64,000 bases of DNA from Penelope pileata (taxonomy: Eukaryota; Chordata; Aves; Galliformes; Cracidae): positions 620,001 through 684,000 of the forward strand of contig WBMW01005677.1 of assembly GCA_013396635.1 (NCBI GenBank). The letters are read 5' to 3'. Position 1 is the stretch's first letter. Each line of letters opens with the position of its first letter. The translations under genes and the position numbers were made by a program. The notes beneath the pieces were generated by a model. That model saw only the letters and a list, made by a program, of their open reading frames with translations. It was not told the DNA's origin and ran no database searches. Shown here piece after piece: positions 25,816-36,917 of this stretch.

Positions 25816-28800
25816 GAACAGGCCTATGGCTGTCACAGCAACTAAGAGATGGGAAAGAAAGCCATAAGGAACTGACAGCGTCAGTCATATCAAACAGATA
25901 TTACAGAAGACATTCCAGTATACTTAAAAAAAAAATTAATAAGTGCCAAGGCGTAAGTGGGCCAGTAATTACAAACTGGTGGAAAATGGTCTACTTTGCA
26001 TTTCTGAAGAAAGATGTTGAACAGAGAAAGATTTTATTGCTACACAGCTATGCATAGCCAAATGGAAAAGTGTCATTATCTGGCTGGTAACCTGCCTCCA
26101 AGCCGAGACTTCCAGCCTCCAGGAAGAATCAGCGCACTCATTCACCTGCAGTCTCTTGTTTTCAGGTCCTAGATTCTCTGTTTGGCATCCAAAAGCTGCA
26201 ATCAGCTTTTATCCCCGCAGGATTGAAGACTGGTCTCTCGGGCTGTCTCAGGCTGAAATACTTTATCTCTCAGAACTTAATCCTGGAAATACAAGCCTTC
26301 TGGTATACCATTTTGCTCTCCACAGGTATATCATAGAGCTAAGTAAAGCAAAAAGAAAAGTCAGACTTACAAGTTCATAAAGACTCTGCCACCACTTAGC
26401 TCATGTTACAGTAAATACATGGATCTACACAAAAATAAGGCCTCCCTCCATTTCAGCACCCCTTCAGAGACTTCATTTGAGCTTAGTTCATATTTTCTGG
26501 AGCAATACTAGGATTCCTGATCAGATCACATCCTTCTTCCGAAATACGGGACACTCCCAGCCTAAACTATATTTTCTAACACGATCCCCCCTTAAGGGGG
26601 GGGAGCTTGCCTCACGTTGTCTCTTGCTGAGGACTTCCTCTGTTTCCCTATTTATACGTGGCCTTTTTCTTTCTCTGATAATTTTCTTCTAAACTGTACC
26701 TTCTATTCAAAGATGAGACAGCCACTAACCTTTGCATTTCAGCAAACTAAAACCCTTGATCTGAAGTGATGGGACAGGGGCCTCCTACAAAAATGAGCAC
26801 ACACAGGCAGAAAACTATTTATTGTACAATAGCCTGAATAAGCCAGAGTTACAAAATAACTTCATAATATCAACCTAATGTAGGCACAAGTTTCCCGGAT
26901 TATGAAAGTCAGTGGGGTAGGGATGTTAATAAGCAACCTTATATCTGTCTTAAGTAAATCATAACACAAGAGTGCCAGTGGTACAGGAGAAGGCAGAGGT
27001 GGCCTCAGCTGGCCAGCCCTGACTGCCAGGCCATCCCTTCATTCTGCCTCCTGCGAGACAGCTGGGAGGCAAATTCTTGAAGATTTACCTTGGAAAGCTG
27101 GAAACATCACTGAAAATATCACTGCAGCTTGTTGCACACCTCTTTTCTGCACTTCTCTGCCAGACATTACTACCTTAGTGCAGTTGGTGGAAGAGAATGT
27201 GGGATTGACCTGTCAGTCCATTACCTAACACGTTTGTGTAAACTGCTGCAGAAGGTGGTTTCGTGCTGAAATACTGGATAGAGGCCTGGGGCAGCCAAGG
27301 AACTGGCATGAATCTTGCTCTCCTGCCTTCACAGCAGAGTCAATAACTCCTGGAAAAAGACACAGGTGAGGACCAGCCATCCCTTTGAACCTCCACAGTT
27401 ATATCCCCCAGACCATGAAGGCCAAGCCAGCAGCACCAGGTGCTCCGGCATGGCTCCCATCTCTCGATCAATGGATATCTCTCAGATGGCAATGTGTAAA
27501 CTGGCTTGTAGCACTCCCTACTTTTCCAGAATCCTACTTTGCTGCAGGACGTCACGGCTATTCGCAGAGCTAGAAGGATTTCACTGGCTGAGATGGCTTC
27601 CCAGCATTCAGCAGTTTCTCCTTCTTAGATTACAAGAACTCGCACAGCTCCAAGCGTGAGCAAGACTTAGTCAGGTCTGCTAGAAGACAGCTGATATGAA
27701 AGCATTATGGCAGCTAAAAACATACACTTTATATAAACCTTCAAGGTCTTTCCATCATAAATGAAAGCAAGACACAAATCCAAGTAGCAGAGGAACCTCC
27801 CACACGTTGAATCTTGTGACTGCTAACCATTGCAATATTTGTGCGTAGAATCACTACTGAGCCTAAAGCATCCCCTGGTCTCCAAAAGAGAAAATGTTCA
27901 GTCTCAGGAAGCAATCTTACATCAGTCCACTGGGGTATTGTTAGAGAGCTCAGAGAGCATAAACGCACTATTCCCAAGTTCACTGCTCTTCAGAGTTGCC
28001 TCCTACCATCCTACAAGCCATTACAGTCTGTCACAACAGTGACAGAATAAAATAGGAGGAGGGAGAATTCCTCCCCACGACTGTCAGACTTTTTAAACTC
28101 AATTAAATCGTGAGAAGCTCTGTAACTGATTTTAAAATGCTGCAGATTGGGAAAAGATTGAATGTTGTTAAAAATTAATACAAATTGAAAGTCACGTTAA
28201 ACATTTTTTAAAATGCAATTTAAACAATTTTTTTTACCAGAAGTGCTGTTATTTTGGATGGGGGAAATCTACAAATTTTCCATACATCCGGGCGTATCTG
28301 CTAGCACACTCGTGCCTGTGTGAGCAAGTAGTCCAGAGCTCCCTGCCAGCTCTTGAAACACTTCTGTTGGCCAACAAGGTTGCAAATACCCGGTTGTAAA
28401 CAGCACTTCTGGATCTCTCAGCCTGCAGGATAAGTGTGGCCCATAGGTGAGTGCAGACAGGGCTGCCTGGCAACTGCAAACAAGGTCATTTGGTGGGGGA
28501 AAATACCCTTCTAGTCCATCCACAGAGGAGAAATGTTAATTTTCAAGTGATCCAACTCAAACTCTGATATCTTGTCTTGCTGTCTGGTTTTGAGTAAGCC
28601 AGAGCAGGGATGTCACTGGCAGTGTTAACTCTTTGAGATCCCAAAGGCAGCTTCCTCCCACTTTTGTCTCACTTGTTAGCACTGCAGTCTCCTGCTTTCT
28701 TCCCTAAGGGTTAGCTGGGACTGCCAGGTGACAAACAGGAGTCCCACACGGCTGCACCCTCTCTCTACCACCTTTTCCAGTCAGATTGTATCAGGCCTAT

Positions 28801-29178
28801 GTGGCAAAGTTTTGGTAGTGGAGCCAGAGGAGTGGCCACTGTCAGCAGATCCCAGCACTGCCCCATGTCAGGTCAGAGCCAGCTCCAGCTGCTCCAGAGG
28901 GACCCACCGCTGCCTGAGCTGAGCCAAGAGTGATGCTGGTTGTGCCTCTGGGAGAGCAGATTTAAGGAAGGGAAAAAATGCTGCTCCCTAAAGGTTATAT
29001 TTGCACCCATTCTATCCATCCTTGCCATGGCTTCCTGAGATCTCTCTTGACACTAAACTAGATTAAAGAAGAAAGCAACACCATCCTTCTATCAATGCAA
29101 AGCTGATCCTTCTATCCACATTTTTCTTTTCATTTTAGTAGTGTGAACATCAACTATAAAATCATATTGCAGTCTTAC
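25816..29178. other. Non-coding DNA, no gene recognised
   Basis: It holds a perfect 16-base palindrome at 26586-26601 and an AT-rich block at about 28.09-28.25 kb. The AT-rich block has homeodomain-type TTAAA/AATTAA motifs and could be a conserved non-coding element, but that cannot be judged from one genome. No repeat family is recognised. Confidence 0.5.
26586..26601. repeat. Perfect palindrome CCCCCCTTAAGGGGGG
   Basis: Six C, TTAA and six G form an exact inverted repeat with no loop, extended by two more G on the right. Such a sequence can form a strong cruciform. The C and G runs sit in otherwise AT-rich DNA. No function is evident. Confidence 0.95.
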
Positions 29179-29419
29179 CCCTTTCATAGGCCAGAATTAT
29201 TTCCAGGGCTCTTTTGATGAGCCAGTACTTTCCAGAGATGGCACATGCCACATAAATGAACTTTAGGGAAATTACGTTTTGCCAAACTGCAGAAGAGATA
29301 GTGATTAGAGGTCTTTCCAACCACTTCAAATAATTTCTCAAGTTCATTCTACTGTCCTCAGGAAGAGCCTCTGGTGGGTGTGACTGCATATCCAGACTTT
29401 CCACTAGCACTTTTAGATG
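29179..29419 (-). CDS. Candidate internal coding exon, unidentified protein
   Basis: On the minus strand a segment of 241 bases is open in one frame from an acceptor to a donor. The acceptor is TTAACAG, with a TTCTAAT branch-like motif about 17-20 bases before it. The donor is AAAGG|GTAAGA. The 80 encoded residues have ordinary protein composition: few cysteines, acidic and proline-rich at first (SHPPEALPEDS), then helical and hydrophobic (LKFIYVACAISGKYWLIKRA). This resembles alpha-helical repeat proteins, but I cannot name a family. Exon phase would be 0 to 1. The pyrimidine tract is weak and no neighbouring exon was found with certainty. It is the best exon candidate in the window. Confidence 0.33.
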
Positions 29420-32400
29420 CTGTTAAGATATCATTAGAAGGATGCCAACACCATCAGGCCTAAGATAGGCACAGTCACAGTGATACCAGGATGCCTGACC
29501 TGTCTCAGTGTCTCTGACAGACCAAGGAAAGCACCCCCTGGTCCTCCTCACTAGGGAAGCAGGTTTGATGCACGTGGAATGGTCAGAATAGGTTTGATCG
29601 ATTGTTTTGGTTTAGGACATGATGATCAAGCACAGGACCACCCATCAGGAGTCCTCAGACAGCACTAAGTCTTGCTACCCCTTGTGTTTTCTTTTCCTCT
29701 CATTCTCACTCTCTTTTTCTTCTTCATCCTCATTCTCTCCCAAATAAACACCAACCACTGCTATTTCCTATTTTCCCCAAAGGTTTGTTATGTAAATACA
29801 CTCTGTACAGAAACCCAAGTGATTCTGGTATTCCTGATGGCAATACCTGCAACTTTTCTCAGCTTCTTACTTTATCGTATCATGTTCAGGAATTTCTCAT
29901 TTCATGTCCAGTAATTTCTGCTCCACGAACATATTTTCAGGCCAGGATCCAGTCTGTGATGTACTCATTTGCTTTCAGCTCTCACAGTTGTCACACTCAG
30001 AACGAGCCACAGTAGGTAACTTACTGCTCTGGTCTGGGTTCAGCATGGACACAGGTAGTAGGAGCACCTGTGTACGAGTTAATTTCATGTACTTTAATAC
30101 ATATATATGCATTATTAACGTTGGCATTACACCATCACCAAATTGTTACTATAGAATACATATGCAAAAAAGAGACATCATTCCTCATTCTTTTCTCTCC
30201 ATTCTTTATTAATTTTTTATTTCTTTGGTTATATGTTTCAGAGTGTCTTTCCTCTGTCACATTTCTTCCCTCAAATTTTGGGGCTTCTTGCCAAGGGATA
30301 TTAACCTCATTTCTCTCCCTGGAGGAATACCAGTTTAAAAAAAAAAAAAAAAGAATCTTAAATTTTCACAAATCCCACTAATAGAAATAGACTTAAATAG
30401 TATTGTCTGCTGTTTTTTTCTGGTTTTCTGATAGCAAAAACTAGTCATACAAAATATTCTGAGAAACATAATTGCATTGTGCACAGTTTCCATCCACTTC
30501 TGTCTCTGACTGAACGCATCTTAACAGAAGCCACTCAGCCCTGCTTTGCTTTAAAATTGAATAGCTAGAATCCATGATCAACTACCGCAGAAAAGCCCAG
30601 AAAAAAAGCAAATGGATGTGTTAGAGGCAAGAAACTTTTCTTCTGCAGCAAATGTGTGGTACTTTCTGTAGTAACATCTCAAGAACAAACCATATTGTTT
30701 TGAGAAGTTGCCTGTCTCTTCTAGGAGAAACTTTTCCTCAGGAGAGCATTATTCCTTGTTGAAAATGACCGGGAAGCTGAAACACAGAAAAATAATGAGG
30801 CAAGCCAGGAAACACGAGCAGATTGGCAGAGTCAGGAAGAGTGCTGGTCTCCTATCTCCCAGCCTGACGCACTCACCAGCCAGCCAAGGTAACTTAAGAT
30901 GCACAGCCTGTGCTTACAGCCAGCCTCTCATGGCAGTCCCATCTCCTTGGCTGGCATCTCCTTGTTTGTAGGTCTACTGTCCCAAACACCATGGAAGGTC
31001 AGAAACAAATTCAGCCTTCTAGCAGAACTTTCAGCACAAGTTTTTGAGTGGCGGTCAAGCAGAGCACCATGTGTGAAGCTGCAACCGTCACCAACAGAGC
31101 ACTTAATTTAGCTGCTCATCAGTTGCACGTATTTGTGGTTTCTGTCATGTGGGAAGCATATATTCAAAGTTGGTCATGTGCCTCTCTCTCACATGATTTT
31201 GTGCGAATCCTTTATCTGAAAAAAGTCCTGCAATTCAAAATACATGTATACTATGGCCTACTGCTGTTCTAAGTCACGAATTCTATGGGGAAAAAAAAAA
31301 AAAAGATAAACCTCTCCCAGCCAAACATGCACCTGTGAAGGATTTTTGTGTAGCTAGCACAATGGCTGTTAGTGCAGATGATGCGGAGTCGCACCATTAT
31401 CTGGGGAAATTCAGAGATGGTTATTCCCGCAAGGCAGAAGTCTGGCTGGCTGGCATTCCCTGATCACAGCAGCAAGTATAAGGCCAAGGATTCATGCAAG
31501 CACCTACCGGCAGAGGTCCTTGTACCAGACTTCCTCCTTTACTTCAGTACAAAACATCCAGGCAAAACCCACATAGACCATTCCTGGTTCCTAAGACCTC
31601 TCATCATTGTGGCAAATATTTGATGAGAACTTCCTGGATGTTCATATTGTGCTTGTTTGGAAGAACCTAGCATGTTCTGAGGAAGGGGGATAAAAGAGTA
31701 AGTCATAAGATTTCAACAATACTGTCACACCTCTGGACATACCCAAGGCATCCAAAAATCTTCCGGTAAAGAGGTAAAGCAAGTTTCTCCATGCACATTA
31801 GGGAAGAAAGCAGCTAGATCAATCCATTCTGATACATTTTCCTACTAAACCACAGACATTTGAGTCTATACAAAACCAAACTCAAGCTTAATATCCAAAG
31901 ATACACCTTGAGTCTGGATAGCTTTGTGAAATTATGCCGTCCTGTCCTTTCGTTCACACTAACGTTAAGACTAAAGAGTGAGCTGGAGATTTCCAAACTG
32001 AAGGAAAGTATGAAAGTGTTGAACTAAGCTGACAACATGGAGAGGACATGTTACTTTTTCAAGTTTATTTGACAGCGGTTATGGATGTCAAAAGGACCTC
32101 ATCACAGGCCTGAGGAGACTGTATCTGCCAGATTAACTTGTACACTGACAGCTAATGCAGAAATGTTTCTTGCCATGCCAGACAGGCAGTGATCCCCTGC
32201 AATCACCTCTGAAGACATTCAAGACCAGCCAGTGCCAGTCAGGGATCCAGCCTTACAGCCACACCAGTCCAACCTGTAAATGATACGTAATTCTCAGTAC
32301 CCAGGAGCAGGCCCTTTTGGTGCTTCAGCTAAGTAAGATGGCTTTTTGTAAAACAAAAGAGCAGAAAATAATACAGTAAAATTTGGGCTGATATCTTATT

Positions 32401-35400
32401 TATTGAAAAAGTGTTAAAATGCAGTTTTTTGCAGGAAGGTGAATTTGCCTGGCCTGAAGATCATTAGAATCCAGCTCTTGCCTTCATCCTTTTGCCATAA
32501 GGGACTAAGAAAATAGCAGACACAATTCCCTAGAGCCATGCAACATGCTACATAGAGCTTATATGACAGTTTCCCCAAGTAGGGCTGAAAGATGTCTTTT
32601 AGGCTAAAACCTTCCCTTTCCTTTCAGGACAATTTTTATCTTTAATGCAGAGTTTCCCTTTATGGCAAAAATCAGACTACATGTAATGGATGATGGTCCA
32701 TTATTTGTACAATCAGCTGACATCACCTATTGGGGGAAAAAAAAAAAAAAAAGGCCCATTGCTATTTTGGAGCATATCAATAGGGTTATTACAGGGAAAC
32801 AACCAACATAATTACTCCAGTCTAGACAGCAGTGACTAGACCTTAATTGGAATAAAGAAGTTGGATTTGAGTGCCACAGCTCTAAAAGCTGATTATGAAA
32901 AAACCCACCCCCCAAAAATAAACCAAAGAGCAATCAATTAGAAAACCTCTAAAGTTTATTAAAGGACCTAGATATATTCAATTGCTCTCCCCACCCACCC
33001 AAACAGAGACTTTATATATTGTCAATATAGGGATGACAAGACCTGAACAAACAAATGCAATGTGAGTAAAACCTTTATGAAGAGCAATAACAAGCTTCGT
33101 GGCTGAAAGCCGTACAAGTTGAAACTACTGTCACTTAATATGGACACCTATTTATTCATTACAGCTTAAAGAGATCAGTTTTGTTCTGACGAAAGGGAAG
33201 ACAAGCGGTACAGTAACCAGAAATCCATATGGGATGCCACATTCTTGACAAGCCAGCTTTTAATTGCCTCAGAAGTTGGCTCATCATCTTTCATGGGTGA
33301 AAATGGAAATACTATTTCTCATCCAATTCTCTCTCATTCAGCATTCCTCTTATCCTCACTGTTACTCTATCAAATGCAATGTATTGAGATAAAAATGACA
33401 ATAAATACCTTCTCAAACATTTCAACTCTTTAGGTGTTTGGGTTTTTTTTTTTTAATCAATTTACACATCTTTTTACATGTTCAACTGAAATTAACACTG
33501 ATTTGTAACTTGGGTTTAGCAGAATCAATATTTAGCAAATCTCCTTATTGTCTGTTTTCAAAAGAAAAATATTCTTCAGTGTGCACTCAAGATAGCAATG
33601 GACATATTCAATTCAATGAATTTAGAAAGAATATTGAAAGACTGAGATTTTAAGGATATGGTATTGGAAAATTTCCTTACACAAGGCTCACATAACAGGT
33701 GTACAACTGGAACTCCTGCCTTCCCCTAAAATCCCTGCAGCAAAGGTTCCACACTGGAACTTGGAAGTTCACTCCGTCATAAAAATTTGTGGTTTCTTGA
33801 AAGATCAACATATTTTCCAGAAGAAGCAACTTGATAAGTTTGAATGTAGTTTTGTTGTTGGAGCTTAAACACAAGTTCAGGTATTTGAAAGGCGAATCAA
33901 ATGCTTGGTATTTTTTCTGCTCCGACGTGTTTTTAAGAATTAGACTGATGATGTATGATTCAGCTGTCAACTCTGTTTTGAGCTTACCTTCCACAGAAAG
34001 CATTACATCATTAACTCCAAAACACAGAAGAGCAGGTGGTTGAGATTTGAGAAGTGCACCATGAAAACAAGCATTTAAGGGGATGTTCGGTCACTCTAAG
34101 CACCATGTCCAACCTCCCTATCCTTAAAGAAATTAGAAACTGCCATTAGACTGTCTTCACCTAATATTGGAAAGTAACTTGGAATGGAGGAGAAACTTCT
34201 CACGATCCCTTCAGCTACACAGTTAAGGTAATGCAGTTATCCTAATGGTTGAGATAATAATTTTGTGGAGATATGCTTCAGCAGTTTCAAATATTTAAGG
34301 CTGATAAAATGAAATGTCTTCTGTAACTCTGGAATTCTTTTGGCAAATGAAGAAAAGTGACTAAAAACATGATTAAACATATTTTAAAACTGAATAATGA
34401 CTTATGTACAGCATAAGAGAGCCAAGAACCTATTACTGTTCCTGGAAAATCCTTGTTTGCTTTTTCATTATAAATCGTTATAAGTTTTCAAATGCCAAAC
34501 TATTTGAATGATCTGCACTTTCCCCATTTGCAAATATTTCTAATGCAGTGTCACTGCTGTTTTGAAGTAATCAAGACAGAGAGGCTTATTCCCCTTTCAG
34601 AGTTCTAACAATGAACGACTATCAAAAACATTGATATTTTCACGATTTGAGATGGTTGCCAGAGACACAAGATATGCCTTTTCTAAACTAATTTTTTTAA
34701 TTGTTTTCTTGACTGAAAGAAGAATAATTATTAGCATGTACTTAAAATTCTAGGTCTTCCACAAAGTATTGCTTCAGTTGTAGATAAGCCTTGGAAAAAA
34801 ACACTTCTTTAATCTTTTGTCACACATGAATGGCTCTGGATAGGACTAATATTTCTTCAGGATGAGTTCCATACTGAAAACAAGGTTTATCCAACAGATT
34901 ACCTTTAGCATTGCACTGCAAAAGTTTGATTCATGTGACAAACTAATGAAATGAGGCATCTCCTTTAAAATACAGAAAGGCTGCTCATCTTCCTCAAAGA
35001 GGAATTATCTTCAGGAAGTTTAACGTCTGATTATCCAGCCTGCATGTCTCACACTAGACAAAAAACCAGATTTTTGTATTCCATTTTCAAGCCTCAGAAT
35101 TGAATCTGCACTGTGGTGATGCAACCTAGATGTGGTTAGAAAAAGGTAAAATTATGGCCAGTTCCTGAAAACCCTGTATTGAACTACTCTTTCAGGTGAG
35201 CTGGGGATAGAAGTTCAAGTTAGTTGGAAAGTGGGAGGCAAATTAGCTTAAAGGTTGTAAAATAAACAATTTTGTTCCTATCAAAAGGACTTTTCAAGAG
35301 AAAATCCAGATTCTACAAAAATTCAAACGACAAGGGTTAACTCTTTAAAATAGAGATAAACCAAGAGATAAGTAAGAAGGTATTGAAATCTTAAAATGAT

Positions 35401-35854
35401 TTGCAAAAGAAAGTCCTCTGGTTACTTCACCTTTCTGCAGCACATCCTTTCCTTTAGGCTTTCTGACAGTCTGGCAGGTCATTGTCTTGAGGTTGCAGTA
35501 AACTCTGTGCAGTCCCCTCTTGATCCTAAGAAATTACGCAGGCCTGGCTGTATGTTTGCTCCCTACTCTCCACAGCCATCTCCTATCTCTTCAGCTCTTT
35601 CTATCTCAGACATTCCTCCTTTGCCTGTGTCAAAGCTTTCCTCTCCTCCAACATGCTCAGATGACCTCAAGATTTGTACTTTCCTCCAGAGAACAACCTG
35701 TTCCCTGGAGACTCCACAGCAGTTCAGCTATACAAGTGATATATTTAAAGGTTATCAGCAACTACAAATGGATAACAGCTCTCTTACCACTAAATGACTG
35801 GAACGTGGCCAGCACAAGTGTCTTAGGAAGTTTTGAATCTGTATCTCAACTTCG
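29420..35854. other. Non-coding DNA, no gene recognised
   Basis: Several poly(A) runs occur (about 30338-30352, 31289-31304 and 32735-32752). A 138-codon open frame lies on the minus strand at 33677-34090 without a usable acceptor. A stretch near 32.19 kb vaguely resembles the CR1 'CCTCTGGAGACATTCAAGACC' region but is too short and diverged to call. Confidence 0.5.
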
Positions 35855-36917
35855 AATCATAGAATCATTTAGGTTGGAAATGACCTTCAAGATCATCAAG
35901 TCCATCTATCCACCTAACACTACAAGTCCACCACTAAACCACGTCCCTAAGTGCCACATCCACACATCTCTTAAATACTTCCAGGGATGGTAAATCCACC
36001 CACAACCTGGGTGGCCTGTTCCAATGCCTAAACACCCTTTCTGTGAAGAAGTTCTCTATATTCTGTCTAAACATCTTCTGGTACAACTTAAGGCCATTGC
36101 ATCACATCCTAACACTTGTCACCTAAGAAAAGAGACTAGCAACCTCCCTGCAGCAACATCCTTTCAGGTAGTTGTAGGAAGCAACGAGGTTTCCTCTCAG
36201 CCTCCTTTTATCCAGACTAAACAGCCTCAGTTCCCTCAGTTGCTCCTCAAATATCTTGTTTTCCAGTCCCTTCACCAGTTTTGCTGCTCTTCTATGGACA
36301 GGCTAAAGCAACTCAATATCCCTGTAGTGAGGGGCCCAAAACTGAACGCGGGACTCAAGGCGCAGCCTCACCAGTGCCAAGTACAAAGTGACAGCCATTG
36401 CCCTGGTTCTGCTGGCCACACTATTTCTGACACAACCCAGGATGCCATTGGCCTTCTTGGCCTTGTGTGCACACTGCTGGCTCATGTTCACTGTCAACCA
36501 GCATCCCCAGGTCCTTTTACGCTATGCAACTTTCCAGCCACTCTTCTCCAGTCCTACACCACTGCCTGGGGCTATAATGACCCAAGTGCAGGACCCAGCA
36601 TTTACTCCCTCAATCCCCTGATTGATATAACTGATAAAGATATTAAACAAAACAGTCCCCAGTACTGAGCCCTAGGCAACACCTCTTGTGACCAGCCACC
36701 AACCGGATTTAATTCCATTCACAACAACTTTTTGGACCCAGTCATTCAGCCAGTTTTTTACCCAGTGAACAATACATCCATCCAAGCCACGAACAGCCAG
36801 TTTGTCTGTGGGAAACAGCATCAAATGGCTTGTGAAAGTCCAAGTAAACAATATATACAGCCTTTTCCTCATCCTCTAAGTGGGTTATCCTGTCGTAGAA
36901 GGATATCAGGTTAGCAA
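35855..36917 (-). mobile_element. CR1 LINE, 5'-truncated, 1.06 kb
   Basis: This is a long CR1 copy on the minus strand. Its 3' end is at 35855, seen on the plus strand as the reverse complement of the CR1 tail (AATCATAGAATCATTTAGG). The body runs through the 3' untranslated region and the end of ORF2 to a truncation near 36917, beside an A-run. The ORF2 part is visible in pieces on the minus strand. The copy is broken by stops, a frame change and an internal deletion, so it cannot be active. Truncation at the 5' end is usual for CR1 because reverse transcription starts at the 3' end and often stops early. Confidence 0.95.
36303..36915 (-). pseudogene. CR1 ORF2 reverse-transcriptase remnant
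   Basis: This is the decayed coding part of the CR1 copy at 35855-36917. In reading order it shows KLAVRGLDGCIVHWVKNWL of the RT palm/fingers region. A stop at the usual QGSVLG position follows, then VLGTVLFNIFISYINQGIEG, and after a jump the C-terminal part containing CAHKAKKANGILGC and SVASRTRAM. The segment that should hold the catalytic FADD box is absent: the frame passes directly from the NQGIEG region to a part well downstream of that box, near 36605. In life this protein copies CR1 RNA into the genome; this copy cannot. Confidence 0.88.

Noticed and set aside
36024..36668. 214-codon plus-strand open frame
   Set aside because: It lies wholly within the CR1 copy and is antisense to its ORF2. 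Antisense open frames are a known by-product of this repeat's composition.
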